A stretch of DNA of 64,000 bases from contig NZ_OBDO01000001.1 of NCBI RefSeq assembly GCF_900215145.1, forward strand, positions 62,001 to 126,000. The letters run 5' to 3'. A model generated the notes under the pieces. That model made no database searches. It saw nothing but the letters and a program-made list of their open reading frames with translations, and was not told the DNA's origin. Every line of letters begins with the position of its first letter. Position 1 is the first letter of the stretch. A program made the translations under genes and the position numbers. Shown here piece after piece: positions 41,489-49,601 of this stretch. Source of the stretch: Geodermatophilus sabuli. GTDB lineage: Bacteria; Actinomycetota; Actinomycetes; Mycobacteriales; Geodermatophilaceae.

Positions 41489-41932
41489 ATGCCCCTCTCC
41501 GGTGAGTACGAGCCCAGCACGCAGCAGTGGGTCCGCGACCAGGTGGAGCGCTACGAGGCCACCGGTGGCCGCGAGGCCAACACGCTCCGGGACACCGGCC
41601 TGCCGGTCGTCGTCTTCAGCACCCGCGGCGCGAAGAGCGGGAAGGTGCGCAAGCAGCCGCTCATGCGGGTGGAGCACGACGGCGCGTACGCGATGGTCGG
41701 CTCGGTCGGCGGCGCGCCCAAGGACCCGGCGTGGGTGGCGAACGTGCGGGCGTACCCGGACCAGGTCACCGTCCAGGACGGGCCGGACCCGTGGGACGGC
41801 GTCGCTCGCGAGGTGCACGGCGAGGAGAGGGCGCAGTGGTGGGAACGGGCCGTGGCCGCCTATCCCGAGTACGCGGTGTACCAGCGGCGGACGGACCGGG
41901 AGATCCCGGTGTTCGTCGTCGAGCGACGGTGA
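41489..41932 (+). CDS. DDN-family F420(H2)-dependent nitroreductase-like protein
   Basis: A 147-residue split-barrel protein: VVVFSTRGAKSGKVRKQPLM and YAMVGSVGGAPKDPAWVANV are the deazaflavin-dependent nitroreductase (Ddn) signatures. Such proteins use reduced F420 to reduce quinones or nitro compounds. ATG 41489 is preceded by GGAGG only 2 nt away and by a -10, so leaderless initiation is likely. Confidence 0.9.
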   Translation: MPLSGEYEPSTQQWVRDQVERYEATGGREANTLRDTGLPVVVFSTRGAKSGKVRKQPLMRVEHDGAYAMVGSVGGAPKDPAWVANVRAYPDQVTVQDGPDPWDGVAREVHGEERAQWWERAVAAYPEYAVYQRRTDREIPVFVVERR

Positions 41933-41948
41933 TCCCTGCCGCCGGATG

Positions 41949-41967
41949 TGAGGTGAGGGTGGCCTAA
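41949..41967 (+). promoter_or_regulatory. IdeR/DtxR-type iron box
   Basis: TGAGGTGAGGGTGGCCTAA agrees with the consensus iron box at 14 of 19 positions and lies 46 bp before the siderophore-binding lipoprotein start. Confidence 0.65.
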
Positions 41968-42012
41968 GTTCTCCGGGGGTGCCGGGCGGCCCGGCGGCCG
42001 GAGAGGACCACT

Positions 42013-42987
42013 GTGCAGGGGATCGGGCGGTACCGCGGCGGCGTGCTGGCGGTGGCGGTGGGGCTGGTGCTCGCCGGCTGCGGCGCCGACGGGGGCGAGG
42101 CGACGTCGAGCGGAGCGGGGTCGAGCGCGGCCGCGGGGACCCGCACCGTCGAGCACGCGGCCGGGACGACGGAGGTCGAGGGCACCCCGGAGCGGGTCGT
42201 CGTCCTGGACACCGGTGAGCTCGACGCCGTCCTCGCCCTCGGCGTCACCCCCGTGGGCGCGGTGCGCACGTCGGTCAGCGACGAGCTGCCGGCCTACATC
42301 GAGGACGCCGGTGCCGACCCCGCCGACATCGCCAACGTCGGGACCATCGCCGAGCCGGACCTCGAGGCGATCGCCGCCCTCACCCCGGACCTCATCCTGT
42401 CCAACGCCGTCCGGCACACCGACATCTACGACCAGCTGTCGGCGATCGCCCCCACCGTGTTCGCCGAGGCCATCGGCGAGACGTGGCAGGAGAACCTCCG
42501 CCTGGCCGGGGAGGCCCTGGACCGGTCCGAGGCGGCCGAGGAGCTGCTCGCCGCCCACGCGGAGCGTGCCGCGGAGGTCGGGGCGCTGTTCGGCGACCCG
42601 GCGGACACCGAGGTGAGCATGGTGCGCTTCCTCGACGGCAGCGCGGTCCGGCTGTACGGGGAGGGCTCCTTCATCGGCGCGGTGCTGGCCGACGTCGGCT
42701 TCGCCCGGCCGGAGCTGCAGCGCACCGGTGAGACCTTCGTGGAGGTCGCGCCCGAGAACATCGGGGAGGCCGACGGCGACCTGCTCTTCCACGCCTCCTA
42801 CGGGGAAGAGGGGCAGGCCGCCGCCGGGCAGGTCACCGCCGGCGGGCTGTGGACGGGCCTGTCCGCGGTGCAGAACGGCCGCGCGTTCGAGGTCAGCGAC
42901 GACCGGTGGTTCCTGGCCATCGGCCCGCTCGGCGCCTCGCTCGTCCTCGACGACCTCGAGGAGATCGCGGGCCGCTCGGTCGGCTGA
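42013..42987 (+). CDS. Iron-siderophore ABC transporter substrate-binding lipoprotein
   Basis: A 324-residue FecB/FepB-type protein. Lipobox LVLAGC near residue 23, then TPERVVVLDTGELDAVLALG and IAEPDLEAIAALTPDLIL, the hallmark of helical-backbone binding proteins. GTG 42013 with GGAGAGGA upstream. No permease or ATPase lies beside it, so transporter partners are elsewhere. The iron box supports iron control. Confidence 0.92.
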   Translation: MQGIGRYRGGVLAVAVGLVLAGCGADGGEATSSGAGSSAAAGTRTVEHAAGTTEVEGTPERVVVLDTGELDAVLALGVTPVGAVRTSVSDELPAYIEDAGADPADIANVGTIAEPDLEAIAALTPDLILSNAVRHTDIYDQLSAIAPTVFAEAIGETWQENLRLAGEALDRSEAAEELLAAHAERAAEVGALFGDPADTEVSMVRFLDGSAVRLYGEGSFIGAVLADVGFARPELQRTGETFVEVAPENIGEADGDLLFHASYGEEGQAAAGQVTAGGLWTGLSAVQNGRAFEVSDDRWFLAIGPLGASLVLDDLEEIAGRSVG

Positions 42988-43089
42988 GCCGTCCCGGGCC
43001 CGGCCGCGGAGGTGCAGCGCGCCCGTCCGCGGAGGTGCGCGGGCGGGTCAGCCGGAGCGGTGCGGACTCCTCGCCCGCCCCTTCTCCCG

Positions 43090-44061
43090 CTAGAACCCGG
43101 CGACGGCGTGCGGGGTGTAGGGCTCCTCCAGCCGGGCGACCTCCTCGTCGGTCAGCCGCAGGTCGACCGCGGCGACGGCGTCGTCGAGGTGGGCGTCCTT
43201 CGTGACGCCGACGATCGGCGCGGTCACCACCGGCTTGGACAGCACCCAGGCCAGGGCCACCTGCGCCCGGGAGGCGCCGCGCTCGGCCGCCACCTCGGTT
43301 ACTCGCTCCACGACGGCCCGGTCGCTGGCCTCGTCGTAGAGCCGCTTGCCGAACTCGTCGGTGCCGGAGCGCTCGGTGGACTCGTCCCAGTCGCGGGTCA
43401 GCTTGCCGCGGGCCAGCGGGCTCCACGGGAGGACGCCGATGCCCTGGTCGGCGCAGAGCGGGTGCATCTCCCGCTCCTCCTCGCGGTTGAGCAGGTTGTA
43501 GTGGTCCTGCATGGACACGAAGCGGTGCCAGCCGTGCTCCCCGGCCAGGTACAGCGCCTTGCTGAACTGCCACGCCCACATGGACGACGCGCCGAGGTAG
43601 CGCACCTTCCCGGAGCGGACGACGGAGTCCAGCGCCTCGAGGGTCTCCTCGATCGGCGTGTGCGGGTCCCAGCGGTGGACCTGGTAGAGGTCGACGTAGT
43701 CGGTGCCCAGCCGGCGCAGGCTGTCCTCGAGCTCGCGGATGATCGCCTTGCGGGAGAGCCCGGCGCCGTTGGGGCCGGGCCGCATCCGGCCGTGCACCTT
43801 GGTGGCCAGGACGACGTCGTCGCGGTCGGTGACGTCGCGGATCGCCCGCCCGGTGATCTCCTCGCTCGACCCGTCGGAGTAGACGTTCGCGGTGTCGAAG
43901 AACGTGATCCCCGCGGCGACCGCCTTCTCGATCACCCGGCGGCTGTCCTCCTCCGGGAGGCTCCACGGGTGGTTGCCGCGGGCCGGGTCGCCGAAGCTCA
44001 TCATCCCCAGGCAGATCCGCGAGACCTGCAGGCCGGTGCTGCCCAGACGCGTGTACTCCAT
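43090..44061 (-). CDS. Aldo/keto reductase
   Basis: A 323-residue TIM-barrel oxidoreductase of the KCNAB/YghZ-like branch: FFDTANVYSDGSSEE (catalytic Asp and Tyr), VLATKVHGRM (Lys), YVDLYQVHRWDPHTP (His) and VTKDAHLDDAVAAV for NADP(H). All four catalytic residues are present. Substrate unknown. Confidence 0.92.
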   Translation of the reverse strand: MEYTRLGSTGLQVSRICLGMMSFGDPARGNHPWSLPEEDSRRVIEKAVAAGITFFDTANVYSDGSSEEITGRAIRDVTDRDDVVLATKVHGRMRPGPNGAGLSRKAIIRELEDSLRRLGTDYVDLYQVHRWDPHTPIEETLEALDSVVRSGKVRYLGASSMWAWQFSKALYLAGEHGWHRFVSMQDHYNLLNREEEREMHPLCADQGIGVLPWSPLARGKLTRDWDESTERSGTDEFGKRLYDEASDRAVVERVTEVAAERGASRAQVALAWVLSKPVVTAPIVGVTKDAHLDDAVAAVDLRLTDEEVARLEEPYTPHAVAGF

Positions 44062-44110
44062 GGCCAGCAGCCTTCCCCGGTCGCCCGGCGGCGGCCACCG
44101 GGCTCCCGCC

Positions 44111-45166
44111 TCACGGCAGGGTGGCGGCGACCTCGGGGAGGGTGGCGGCCACGTCGTCGTCGAAGGCGGTGAACGGCTCGGCGTCCAGCCGCCGGCGCGC
44201 CCCGGTGCCGGTCCAGCGCCAGGTGCCGACCACCCGGCCGCCGGCGACGACGGTCGGCCGGAACACCCCGTTGCGGCCGGGCACGATGCGTTCGGCGTGC
44301 TCCGGCGGCACCGCGCAGCTGCGGTCGGCGTAGCCGAGGACGAACTCGTCGAAGCCGGGCAGCAGGCGCAGCCGCCGCGCGTCGGCCCCGTGCGCGGCCA
44401 GGAGGTGCGGGGTCTCCGGGGCCATGAGGTGCTCGCGGCCGTCGACGGTCAGGGAGGCGAGCCGGTCCCGGACCGCGGCCAGCCCGGCGCGGACGTCGCG
44501 CACCGGCAGCCCGGACCAGCGCGCGAGGTCGGCGACGGTCGCGGGGCCGTGGCCGGTGAAGAACCGCAGGGCGAGCTCGGCGAGCGCCGCCCCGCGGTCG
44601 AGGCGCCGGGGGCGGGGCACCCACTCGTCGAGGAGCACGAACAGCTGCTCGCCGTCGCGGGTCGGCCCGAGGCACAGCGTGCCGGTCTGCGCCAGGTACC
44701 AGAGCAGGTGGTAGCCGCGCTGCCCCGTCGTGGCGACCCCGCCGTCGGCGACCGCGGCCAGCAGCTCCCTGCGCCCGGCGCGCCCGCCGCCGGTCAGCGT
44801 CCCGGTGACCACTCCCCGCGCGTGCTCGACCTCGGCCTCCGTCAGGCCGAGGGCGGCCCGTCGCTGTGCCGCGCCGGCCAGCACGCGCGAACCGAGCAGC
44901 GTCAGCAACCAGTGCAGGTCCTCGGCGGCGACCAGGTGCAGCGTGCCCCGCATGGGCCACGAGCGGACGACCTCGCCGGCGTCGAGCGCCGCCTCCACCG
45001 CGGCCCGCGACCGCTCCGCCGTCCGCAGGGCCAGCGAGGTGAGCGCCCCGGGCAGCTCCTGGGCCTGCACGCAGGTCAGCCGGCGGACCGCCGCCCCGGG
45101 CGTGGGCAGCGGCGGGCCGGCCAGCCGCTGGGCGACCAGCCGGAGCAGGGCGAGGTCCGGTTCCAC
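44111..45166 (-). CDS. Winged-helix DNA-binding protein, AlkZ-like (HTH_42)
   Basis: A 351-residue protein of the winged-helix DNA-binding family PF06224. RLTCVQAQELPGALTSLALR contains Q-x-Q, the catalytic motif of AlkZ DNA glycosylases that unhook interstrand crosslinks. RSWPMRGTLHLVAAEDLHW and LGYADRSCAVPPEHAERIV follow the family pattern. Could be a base-excision glycosylase; members without proven activity exist. GTG 45166. Confidence 0.82.
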   Translation of the reverse strand: MEPDLALLRLVAQRLAGPPLPTPGAAVRRLTCVQAQELPGALTSLALRTAERSRAAVEAALDAGEVVRSWPMRGTLHLVAAEDLHWLLTLLGSRVLAGAAQRRAALGLTEAEVEHARGVVTGTLTGGGRAGRRELLAAVADGGVATTGQRGYHLLWYLAQTGTLCLGPTRDGEQLFVLLDEWVPRPRRLDRGAALAELALRFFTGHGPATVADLARWSGLPVRDVRAGLAAVRDRLASLTVDGREHLMAPETPHLLAAHGADARRLRLLPGFDEFVLGYADRSCAVPPEHAERIVPGRNGVFRPTVVAGGRVVGTWRWTGTGARRRLDAEPFTAFDDDVAATLPEVAATLP

Positions 45167-45201
45167 GGCGCCAGCCTCGCAGGGGGGTCCGACGGTCCGG
45201 C

Positions 45202-45741
45202 TCAGCGCACCAGGTGCAGGTAGACCATGTCCTCGGCGTCGGGCTCGGTGGTCAGCGGCCGGAACCCGGCCGCGGCCGCGGCGCCCAGGCTGGCGGCGTT
45301 GTCCGGCTCGATGCCCAGCACGAACTGCTCGACGTCGGCGGTCTCCGGTGCCGCGACCAGCGCGGCCAGGGCGGCCCGTCCGTAGCCACGGCCGGTGCGC
45401 CCCGGGTCGACGACGTAGGCCGCTCCCATCGTGCGGCGCCGGTCCTCGGCCAGCACCCGCTCCCGCTCCGGGTCCCACGCCGTCCACCGGTCGTAGACGT
45501 CGCCGCCGATCTGCCCGACCGCCCGCCCCTCGTCGTCCAGCACCACGAAGGAGTGCGCCCGCAGCACGCGGCGGCCGCGGAACTCCTCCTCACGCGCGGC
45601 CGCGCGCAGGGCCAGTTCGCGCTCGGGCCACTCCCGGCCGCCCAGCCGGCGCTGCACCTCCGGGGCGTCGAACCACGGGAGGACGACGGGCAGGTGCTCC
45701 GGCTCGAAGGGGACGAGCCGGACCGCGGGGCGCACGCTCAC
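45202..45741 (-). CDS. GNAT family N-acetyltransferase
   Basis: A 179-residue acetyltransferase: YVVDPGRTGRGYGRAALAAL is the acetyl-CoA pyrophosphate loop (RGYGR-A), and IEPDNAASLGAAAAAGFRPL closes the fold. The substrate cannot be told. GTG 45741 (or 45735). Confidence 0.88.
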   Translation of the reverse strand: MSVRPAVRLVPFEPEHLPVVLPWFDAPEVQRRLGGREWPERELALRAAAREEEFRGRRVLRAHSFVVLDDEGRAVGQIGGDVYDRWTAWDPERERVLAEDRRRTMGAAYVVDPGRTGRGYGRAALAALVAAPETADVEQFVLGIEPDNAASLGAAAAAGFRPLTTEPDAEDMVYLHLVR

Positions 45742-45758
45742 GGCGTCACCCTGCCGTC

Positions 45759-45788
45759 GCGTCCGCCGGCGTGCACGCCGGCGGACGC
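45759..45788. promoter_or_regulatory. Perfect 30-bp palindrome between divergent genes
   Basis: 15-bp half sites starting GCGTCCGCCGGCGTG, without a single mismatch. It lies just upstream of both the GNAT gene (minus) and the SDR gene (plus), where a terminator would make no sense, so an operator or cruciform-type site is more likely. Confidence 0.5.
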
Positions 45789-45896
45789 CGCCGGGCACCC
45801 TGTTGCGGCACGGTGGGGTCCGGAACCCCGATCACGTCTGGACGCGGGATCCGTGGGTACGGGCGGCCGCGGACTGCACCCGACGAGAGACTCCTC

Positions 45897-46709
45897 ATGC
45901 CCCAGCCCCAGACAGACCGAGTCCGTCCCCTGGCCGCACCCGCCCCCTTCCGTCCCCGAGGACGTCGGCTCTCGGGGCGGCGGGTGGTCGTGACCGGCGG
46001 CGCCGACGGCCTCGGCGCGGCGATCGTGCGCGCCTTCGCCGACGACGCGGCCAGGGTCGTGGTGCTCGACCCGCGCGGGGAGGCCGCCGCCCGGTTGGCC
46101 GGGGAGGTCGGCGGGCGGGCGCTCCGGGTGGACCTCACCGACCCGGTCGACACCCGGGAGCAGATGGAGAAGGCGGTGGCCGGGCTCGGCGGCCTCGACG
46201 TGCTGGTCACCTGCGCCGCCGACCAGCGCTACGCGCCGCTGCTGGAGATGGACCCGGTCGACCTCGGGGGCACCTTCCCCCTCCCGGTCCAGTCGATGCT
46301 CGTCGCCGTCCAGGCCGCGGCCTGCGCCATGGTGGGGTTCCGCACGCCCGGCGACGACTGCGTCGGCAAGATCATCACGGTGGCCGGCGCCGGCGGGCCG
46401 GGCAGCAGCGGGCCGGCGCACCACGCCGCGGCGCGGGCCTCGGTCGTGGCGCTCACCCGCGCCGCGGCGCAGGAGCTCGGCCCGCACGGGATCACGGTCA
46501 ACTGCCTGTGCCCGGGCCACGTGCTCCCGCCGGCGGAGGCCGCCGCCCGCAGCCGCGCCGAGGTCGCGGCGTGGTCGGCGCAGTCACCCCTGGGCCGGCT
46601 GGGCGAGCCGCGGGACGTCGCGCGCGCCGCGGTCTTCCTCGCCTCCGGCGACTCGGACTACCTGACCGGGGACGCGCTCAACGTCGGCGGCGGGATGGCC
46701 CTGCACTGA
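45897..46709 (+). CDS. SDR-fold protein lacking the catalytic residues
   Basis: A 270-residue classical-SDR-like protein. The cofactor loop VVVTGGADGLGAAIV is normal, and the C-terminal LGEPRDVARAAVFLAS then YLTGDALNVGGGM is typical. But the active-site Ser segment reads IITVAGAGG and the YxxxK stretch reads HAAARASVVALTRAAAQEL, that is His and Arg in place of Tyr and Lys; NNAG is TCAAD. It is probably not an ordinary oxidoreductase and may be a binding or regulatory protein. ATG 45897. Confidence 0.8.
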   Translation: MPQPQTDRVRPLAAPAPFRPRGRRLSGRRVVVTGGADGLGAAIVRAFADDAARVVVLDPRGEAAARLAGEVGGRALRVDLTDPVDTREQMEKAVAGLGGLDVLVTCAADQRYAPLLEMDPVDLGGTFPLPVQSMLVAVQAAACAMVGFRTPGDDCVGKIITVAGAGGPGSSGPAHHAAARASVVALTRAAAQELGPHGITVNCLCPGHVLPPAEAAARSRAEVAAWSAQSPLGRLGEPRDVARAAVFLASGDSDYLTGDALNVGGGMALH

Positions 46710-46722
46710 CAGACTGCCCGGC

Positions 46723-47322
46723 GTGCGGGCACAGGACTGGGACCAGCGCTACGGCGAGCAGCGGCAGTGGTCGGCCGAGCCGAACGCACTGGTCGCCGAC
46801 CTCCTCGGCAGCCTGCCGCCGGGCACGGCGGTCGACCTCGCGGCGGGCGAGGGCCGGCACGCGTTGTGGCTGGCCGCCCGCGGCTGGCGGGTGACCGCGG
46901 TCGACTTCTCCACGACCGGCCTCGACCGGGGCCGGCAGCAGCCCGGCGCCGACCGGGTGACGTGGGTGGCCGCCGACGTCCTGACGTGGCACGCGCCGCC
47001 GGACTCCCTCGACCTGGTGCTCGTCGCCTACCTGCACCTGCCCGAGGACGACACGACGGCGCTGCTCGCCCGTGCCGTCGGGTGGCTGCGTCCGGGTGGC
47101 CGGCTGCTGGTCCTCGGTCACGACGTCGACAACGTCGGGCACGGCGTCGGCGGCCCGCAGGACCCGGCGATCCTGCACAGCGTGGCGCGGCTGGGGCCGG
47201 TGGCCGCACTGCTCGACGTCGACCGGCTGGCGCAGGTGCGCCGCGCGACGCCGGCGGGCACCGCGCTCGACACCCTCCTGTGGGGCCGGCGCCCGGCCCC
47301 GACCGTCGGCGCCCGCCGGTAG
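46723..47322 (+). CDS. Class I SAM-dependent methyltransferase
   Basis: A 199-residue methyltransferase with WDQRYGEQRQWSAEPNALV at the start, motif I AVDLAAGEGRHALWLAARGW, VTAVDFSTTGL and LVLVAYLHLPEDD. The WxxRY...W...PN pattern resembles the tellurite-resistance/thiopurine-type (TehB-like) methyltransferase group. GTG 46723, 13 nt after the SDR stop. Confidence 0.87.
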   Translation: MRAQDWDQRYGEQRQWSAEPNALVADLLGSLPPGTAVDLAAGEGRHALWLAARGWRVTAVDFSTTGLDRGRQQPGADRVTWVAADVLTWHAPPDSLDLVLVAYLHLPEDDTTALLARAVGWLRPGGRLLVLGHDVDNVGHGVGGPQDPAILHSVARLGPVAALLDVDRLAQVRRATPAGTALDTLLWGRRPAPTVGARR

Positions 47323-47335
47323 CGTCCCGACCGTG

Positions 47336-47458
47336 ATGGGGATGGGTGGTGCAGGTGGGCCGCGGGCGCAGCGACGGCGACGGCTGGTCGCGGCGGTGAT
47401 CGTGGTCGCGATGGTCGTCGTCGCCGGCGCGACGGTGCTGTCGATCGCCCTCGGCTGA
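47336..47458 (+). CDS. 40-residue single-span membrane peptide
   Basis: Reads MGMGGAGGPRAQRRRRL then VAAVIVVAMVVVAGATVLS and a short tail: a basic cytosolic start and one transmembrane helix. It fits neatly between the methyltransferase and the DUF1801 gene (11 nt before the latter). Real but tiny, function unknown; the start could also be GTG 47333. Confidence 0.55.
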   Translation: MGMGGAGGPRAQRRRRLVAAVIVVAMVVVAGATVLSIALG

Positions 47459-47469
47459 GGAGGAGCCCG

Positions 47470-47895
47470 ATGAGCGACGAGATCGAGGCCTGGTTCGCCG
47501 CGGCGGGCCCCCGCGGGGAGGAGCTGCGCCGGGTCGACGCACTGGTCACGGCCGCCGCGCCGGAGATCGACCGGCAACTGGTTCCGGTCGGCTCGCAGCA
47601 GATGCTCGGCTACGGCCTCATGCCCTACCGGCCGCGGTCGGCCAAGGAGACGACGATGTGGCCGCTGATCGCGCTGGCGGCCCAGAAGCGGCACCTGTCG
47701 CTCTACGTCAGCGCCGTCGTCGACGGCGGGTACCTGGCCGAGCAGCGCGCCGATCGGCTGGGGAAGGTCTCCTGCGGGAAGAGCTGCATCCGCTTCACCA
47801 CCCTGGACCGCGTGGACGAGGCCGAGCTCACCACCCTGCTGCGGGACGCCGTCGCCGCGACCTCCACCGGGCAGAACGGCTACTCCGCGACCTGA
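47470..47895 (+). CDS. DUF1801 domain protein
   Basis: A 141-residue protein of the YdhG/DUF1801 fold (iron-chaperone-like). EIDRQLVPVGSQQMLGYGLM, WPLIALAAQKRHLSLYVSAV and CGKSCIRFTTLDRVD match the family. Cys in VSCGKSCIRF could bind metal. ATG 47470 with GGAGGAG. Ends overlapping, tail to tail, with the fusion gene by 16 bp. Confidence 0.85.
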   Translation: MSDEIEAWFAAAGPRGEELRRVDALVTAAAPEIDRQLVPVGSQQMLGYGLMPYRPRSAKETTMWPLIALAAQKRHLSLYVSAVVDGGYLAEQRADRLGKVSCGKSCIRFTTLDRVDEAELTTLLRDAVAATSTGQNGYSAT

Positions 47896-49169
47896 CCGGG
47901 GGCGGCCCGCACGAGGTGCTCGAGGAACCAGTCCCGGGCCAGAGCCGCGGCCGCCTGGAGCGTGCCCGGCTCCTCGAAGAGGTGACCGGCGCCCGGGACG
48001 ACGGCCAGCCGGTTCACGCACCGCAGCCGCGCCTGGGCCTGCCGGTTCAGCTCGAGCACGTCCCTGTCGGCGCCGCCCACCACCAGCAGCGTCGGCGCGC
48101 GGACGTCGCCCAGCCGCGGCCCGGCCAGGTCCGGCCGACCGCCCCGGGACACCACGCCTCGCACCGCGTCGTCGTCCGCCGCGGCGGTGAGCGCGGCCGC
48201 CGCACCCGTGCTGGCGCCGAACCAGCCCACCGGCAGCTCCCCGCACCCTGGGGCGGCGCGCAGCCACGCGGTCGCCTCGCCGAGCCGGGCGGCCAGCAGG
48301 TCGATGTCGAAGACCGCCGCGCGGTCGCCCTCCTCGGCGGCCGTGAGCAGGTCGAACAGCAGGGTGCCCAGGCCCGCCGCCTGGAGGACGCCGGCCACGT
48401 ACCGGTTGCGGGGGCTGGACCTACTGCTCCCGCTGCCGTGGACGAACACCACCAGGCCGGTCGCGCCCGGTGGCACGGTGAGCGTGCCGGGCAGGTCGAC
48501 CCCGCCCGCGGGCACGGTGACCTCCTCGTCGGGCGGAACCGGTGGCGCTCCCAGCAACTCCACCACCTCCTCGTCGTCCGTGGGCCGGAAGTCGTCGTAG
48601 AACCGGCCGACGGCGGCGAACCGGCGTGGGACCTCCAGGCAGACCACCTCGTCGAACTCCCTGGCCAGCGCCCGCGCGCTCTCGGGCGCGCACACCGGCG
48701 CGGCCAGGACGACACGGCCGGCGCCCTGGGCCCGGACCACCGCGCCGGCCGCCCGCGCCGTGGAGCCGGTGGCGATCCCGTCGTCCACGATGACCACCGT
48801 CCGTCCGTCCAGCGGCACCCGCGGGCGGTCGCCGCGGAAGCGCCGGGCCCGCCGCGCGAGCTCGGCCCGCTCCCGCTCCTCGGCGTGGGCCACGTCGTCC
48901 GGGCCCACGCCGGCGAGGGCGACGACCCGCTGGTCGACCACGGTCACCCCGCCCTCCCCGACGGCGCCCATGGCCAGCTCGGGCTGCATCGGCACCCCCA
49001 GCTTGCGGACCACGACGACGTCGAGGGGCGCGCCGAGGGCGCGGGCCACCTCGAAGGCCACCGGCACCCCGCCGCGGGGCAGGCCGAGCACCACGACGTC
49101 GCACCCGCGCAGCCGCTCCAGCTGCCGGGCGAGCCGCCGGCCGGCGTCCCGACGATCGAGGAACGGCAC
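47880..49169 (-). CDS. Phosphoribosyltransferase-alpha/beta-hydrolase fusion
   Basis: A 429-residue fusion. The N-terminal PRT domain (about 1-205) has CDVVVLGLPRGGVPVAFEVA, VVVRKLGVP and the PRPP loop VIVDDGIATGST. The C-terminal hydrolase (about 215-425) has VVFVHGSGSSRSSPRNR (oxyanion), nucleophile GWFGASTGAAAA (G-x-S-x-G variant), and PGAGHLFEEPGTL with the catalytic His. Such fusions are found in actinobacteria; the joint reaction is unknown. GTG 49169 follows GGAGGTGCTCC. Confidence 0.87.
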   Translation of the reverse strand: MPFLDRRDAGRRLARQLERLRGCDVVVLGLPRGGVPVAFEVARALGAPLDVVVVRKLGVPMQPELAMGAVGEGGVTVVDQRVVALAGVGPDDVAHAEERERAELARRARRFRGDRPRVPLDGRTVVIVDDGIATGSTARAAGAVVRAQGAGRVVLAAPVCAPESARALAREFDEVVCLEVPRRFAAVGRFYDDFRPTDDEEVVELLGAPPVPPDEEVTVPAGGVDLPGTLTVPPGATGLVVFVHGSGSSRSSPRNRYVAGVLQAAGLGTLLFDLLTAAEEGDRAAVFDIDLLAARLGEATAWLRAAPGCGELPVGWFGASTGAAAALTAAADDDAVRGVVSRGGRPDLAGPRLGDVRAPTLLVVGGADRDVLELNRQAQARLRCVNRLAVVPGAGHLFEEPGTLQAAAALARDWFLEHLVRAAPGQVAE

Positions 49170-49353
49170 GGAGCACCTCCCGTCTCCCGATGCTGCGCGC
49201 CGGGACAGGCCGCCGACAGGGGACGTTGGTCCCGGATGAGGTCGCCGTGACCTAGGTCCCTGGTGTCGGCCGGAGACGCCAGCTTGGGTGGAGAGGACCG
49301 AGGGGGAGCTGTGCTTCGCCCCCGCCCGCCACCTGGCACGAAGGGGCCCGTGC

Positions 49354-49548
49354 ATGACGCTGACCGACGACTACGCCGTCGACCAGGCCGTGGCCCGTCT
49401 CGCCGACGAGTTCCGCGCCCGGCTGCGGCCGCAGGTGATCGGCATCGTCGTCCGCAACTGCCGCCGGGACCTCAGCGGGGTGCCGGCCACGGCGCTGCCC
49501 GAGCTGGTCGAGCGCCTCGCGCGGGCGCGGCTGGAGGCGGAGAACTGA
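49354..49548 (+). CDS. Three-helix-bundle dimerisation domain protein
   Basis: A 64-residue helical protein: AVDQAVARLADEFRARLRPQ, then VVRNCRRDLSGVP and LPELVERLARARLEAEN. This pattern occurs as a small domain fused to actinobacterial arsenate reductases and phosphatases, and also alone. ATG 49354 is used; a GTG at 49288 would add an unrelated stretch. Partner unknown. Confidence 0.65.
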   Translation: MTLTDDYAVDQAVARLADEFRARLRPQVIGIVVRNCRRDLSGVPATALPELVERLARARLEAEN

Positions 49549-49601
49549 GCCCGCCGCTCGGGGCTTGACCTCGAGCGCGCTCGAACTCCTTCGATGGCGC
49601 C

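Noticed and set aside
49253..49353. TAGGTC motif and a GTG at 49263 as start of a longer protein
   Set aside because: The frame from 49263 is a shadow; the conserved helical protein is in another frame starting at ATG 49354.
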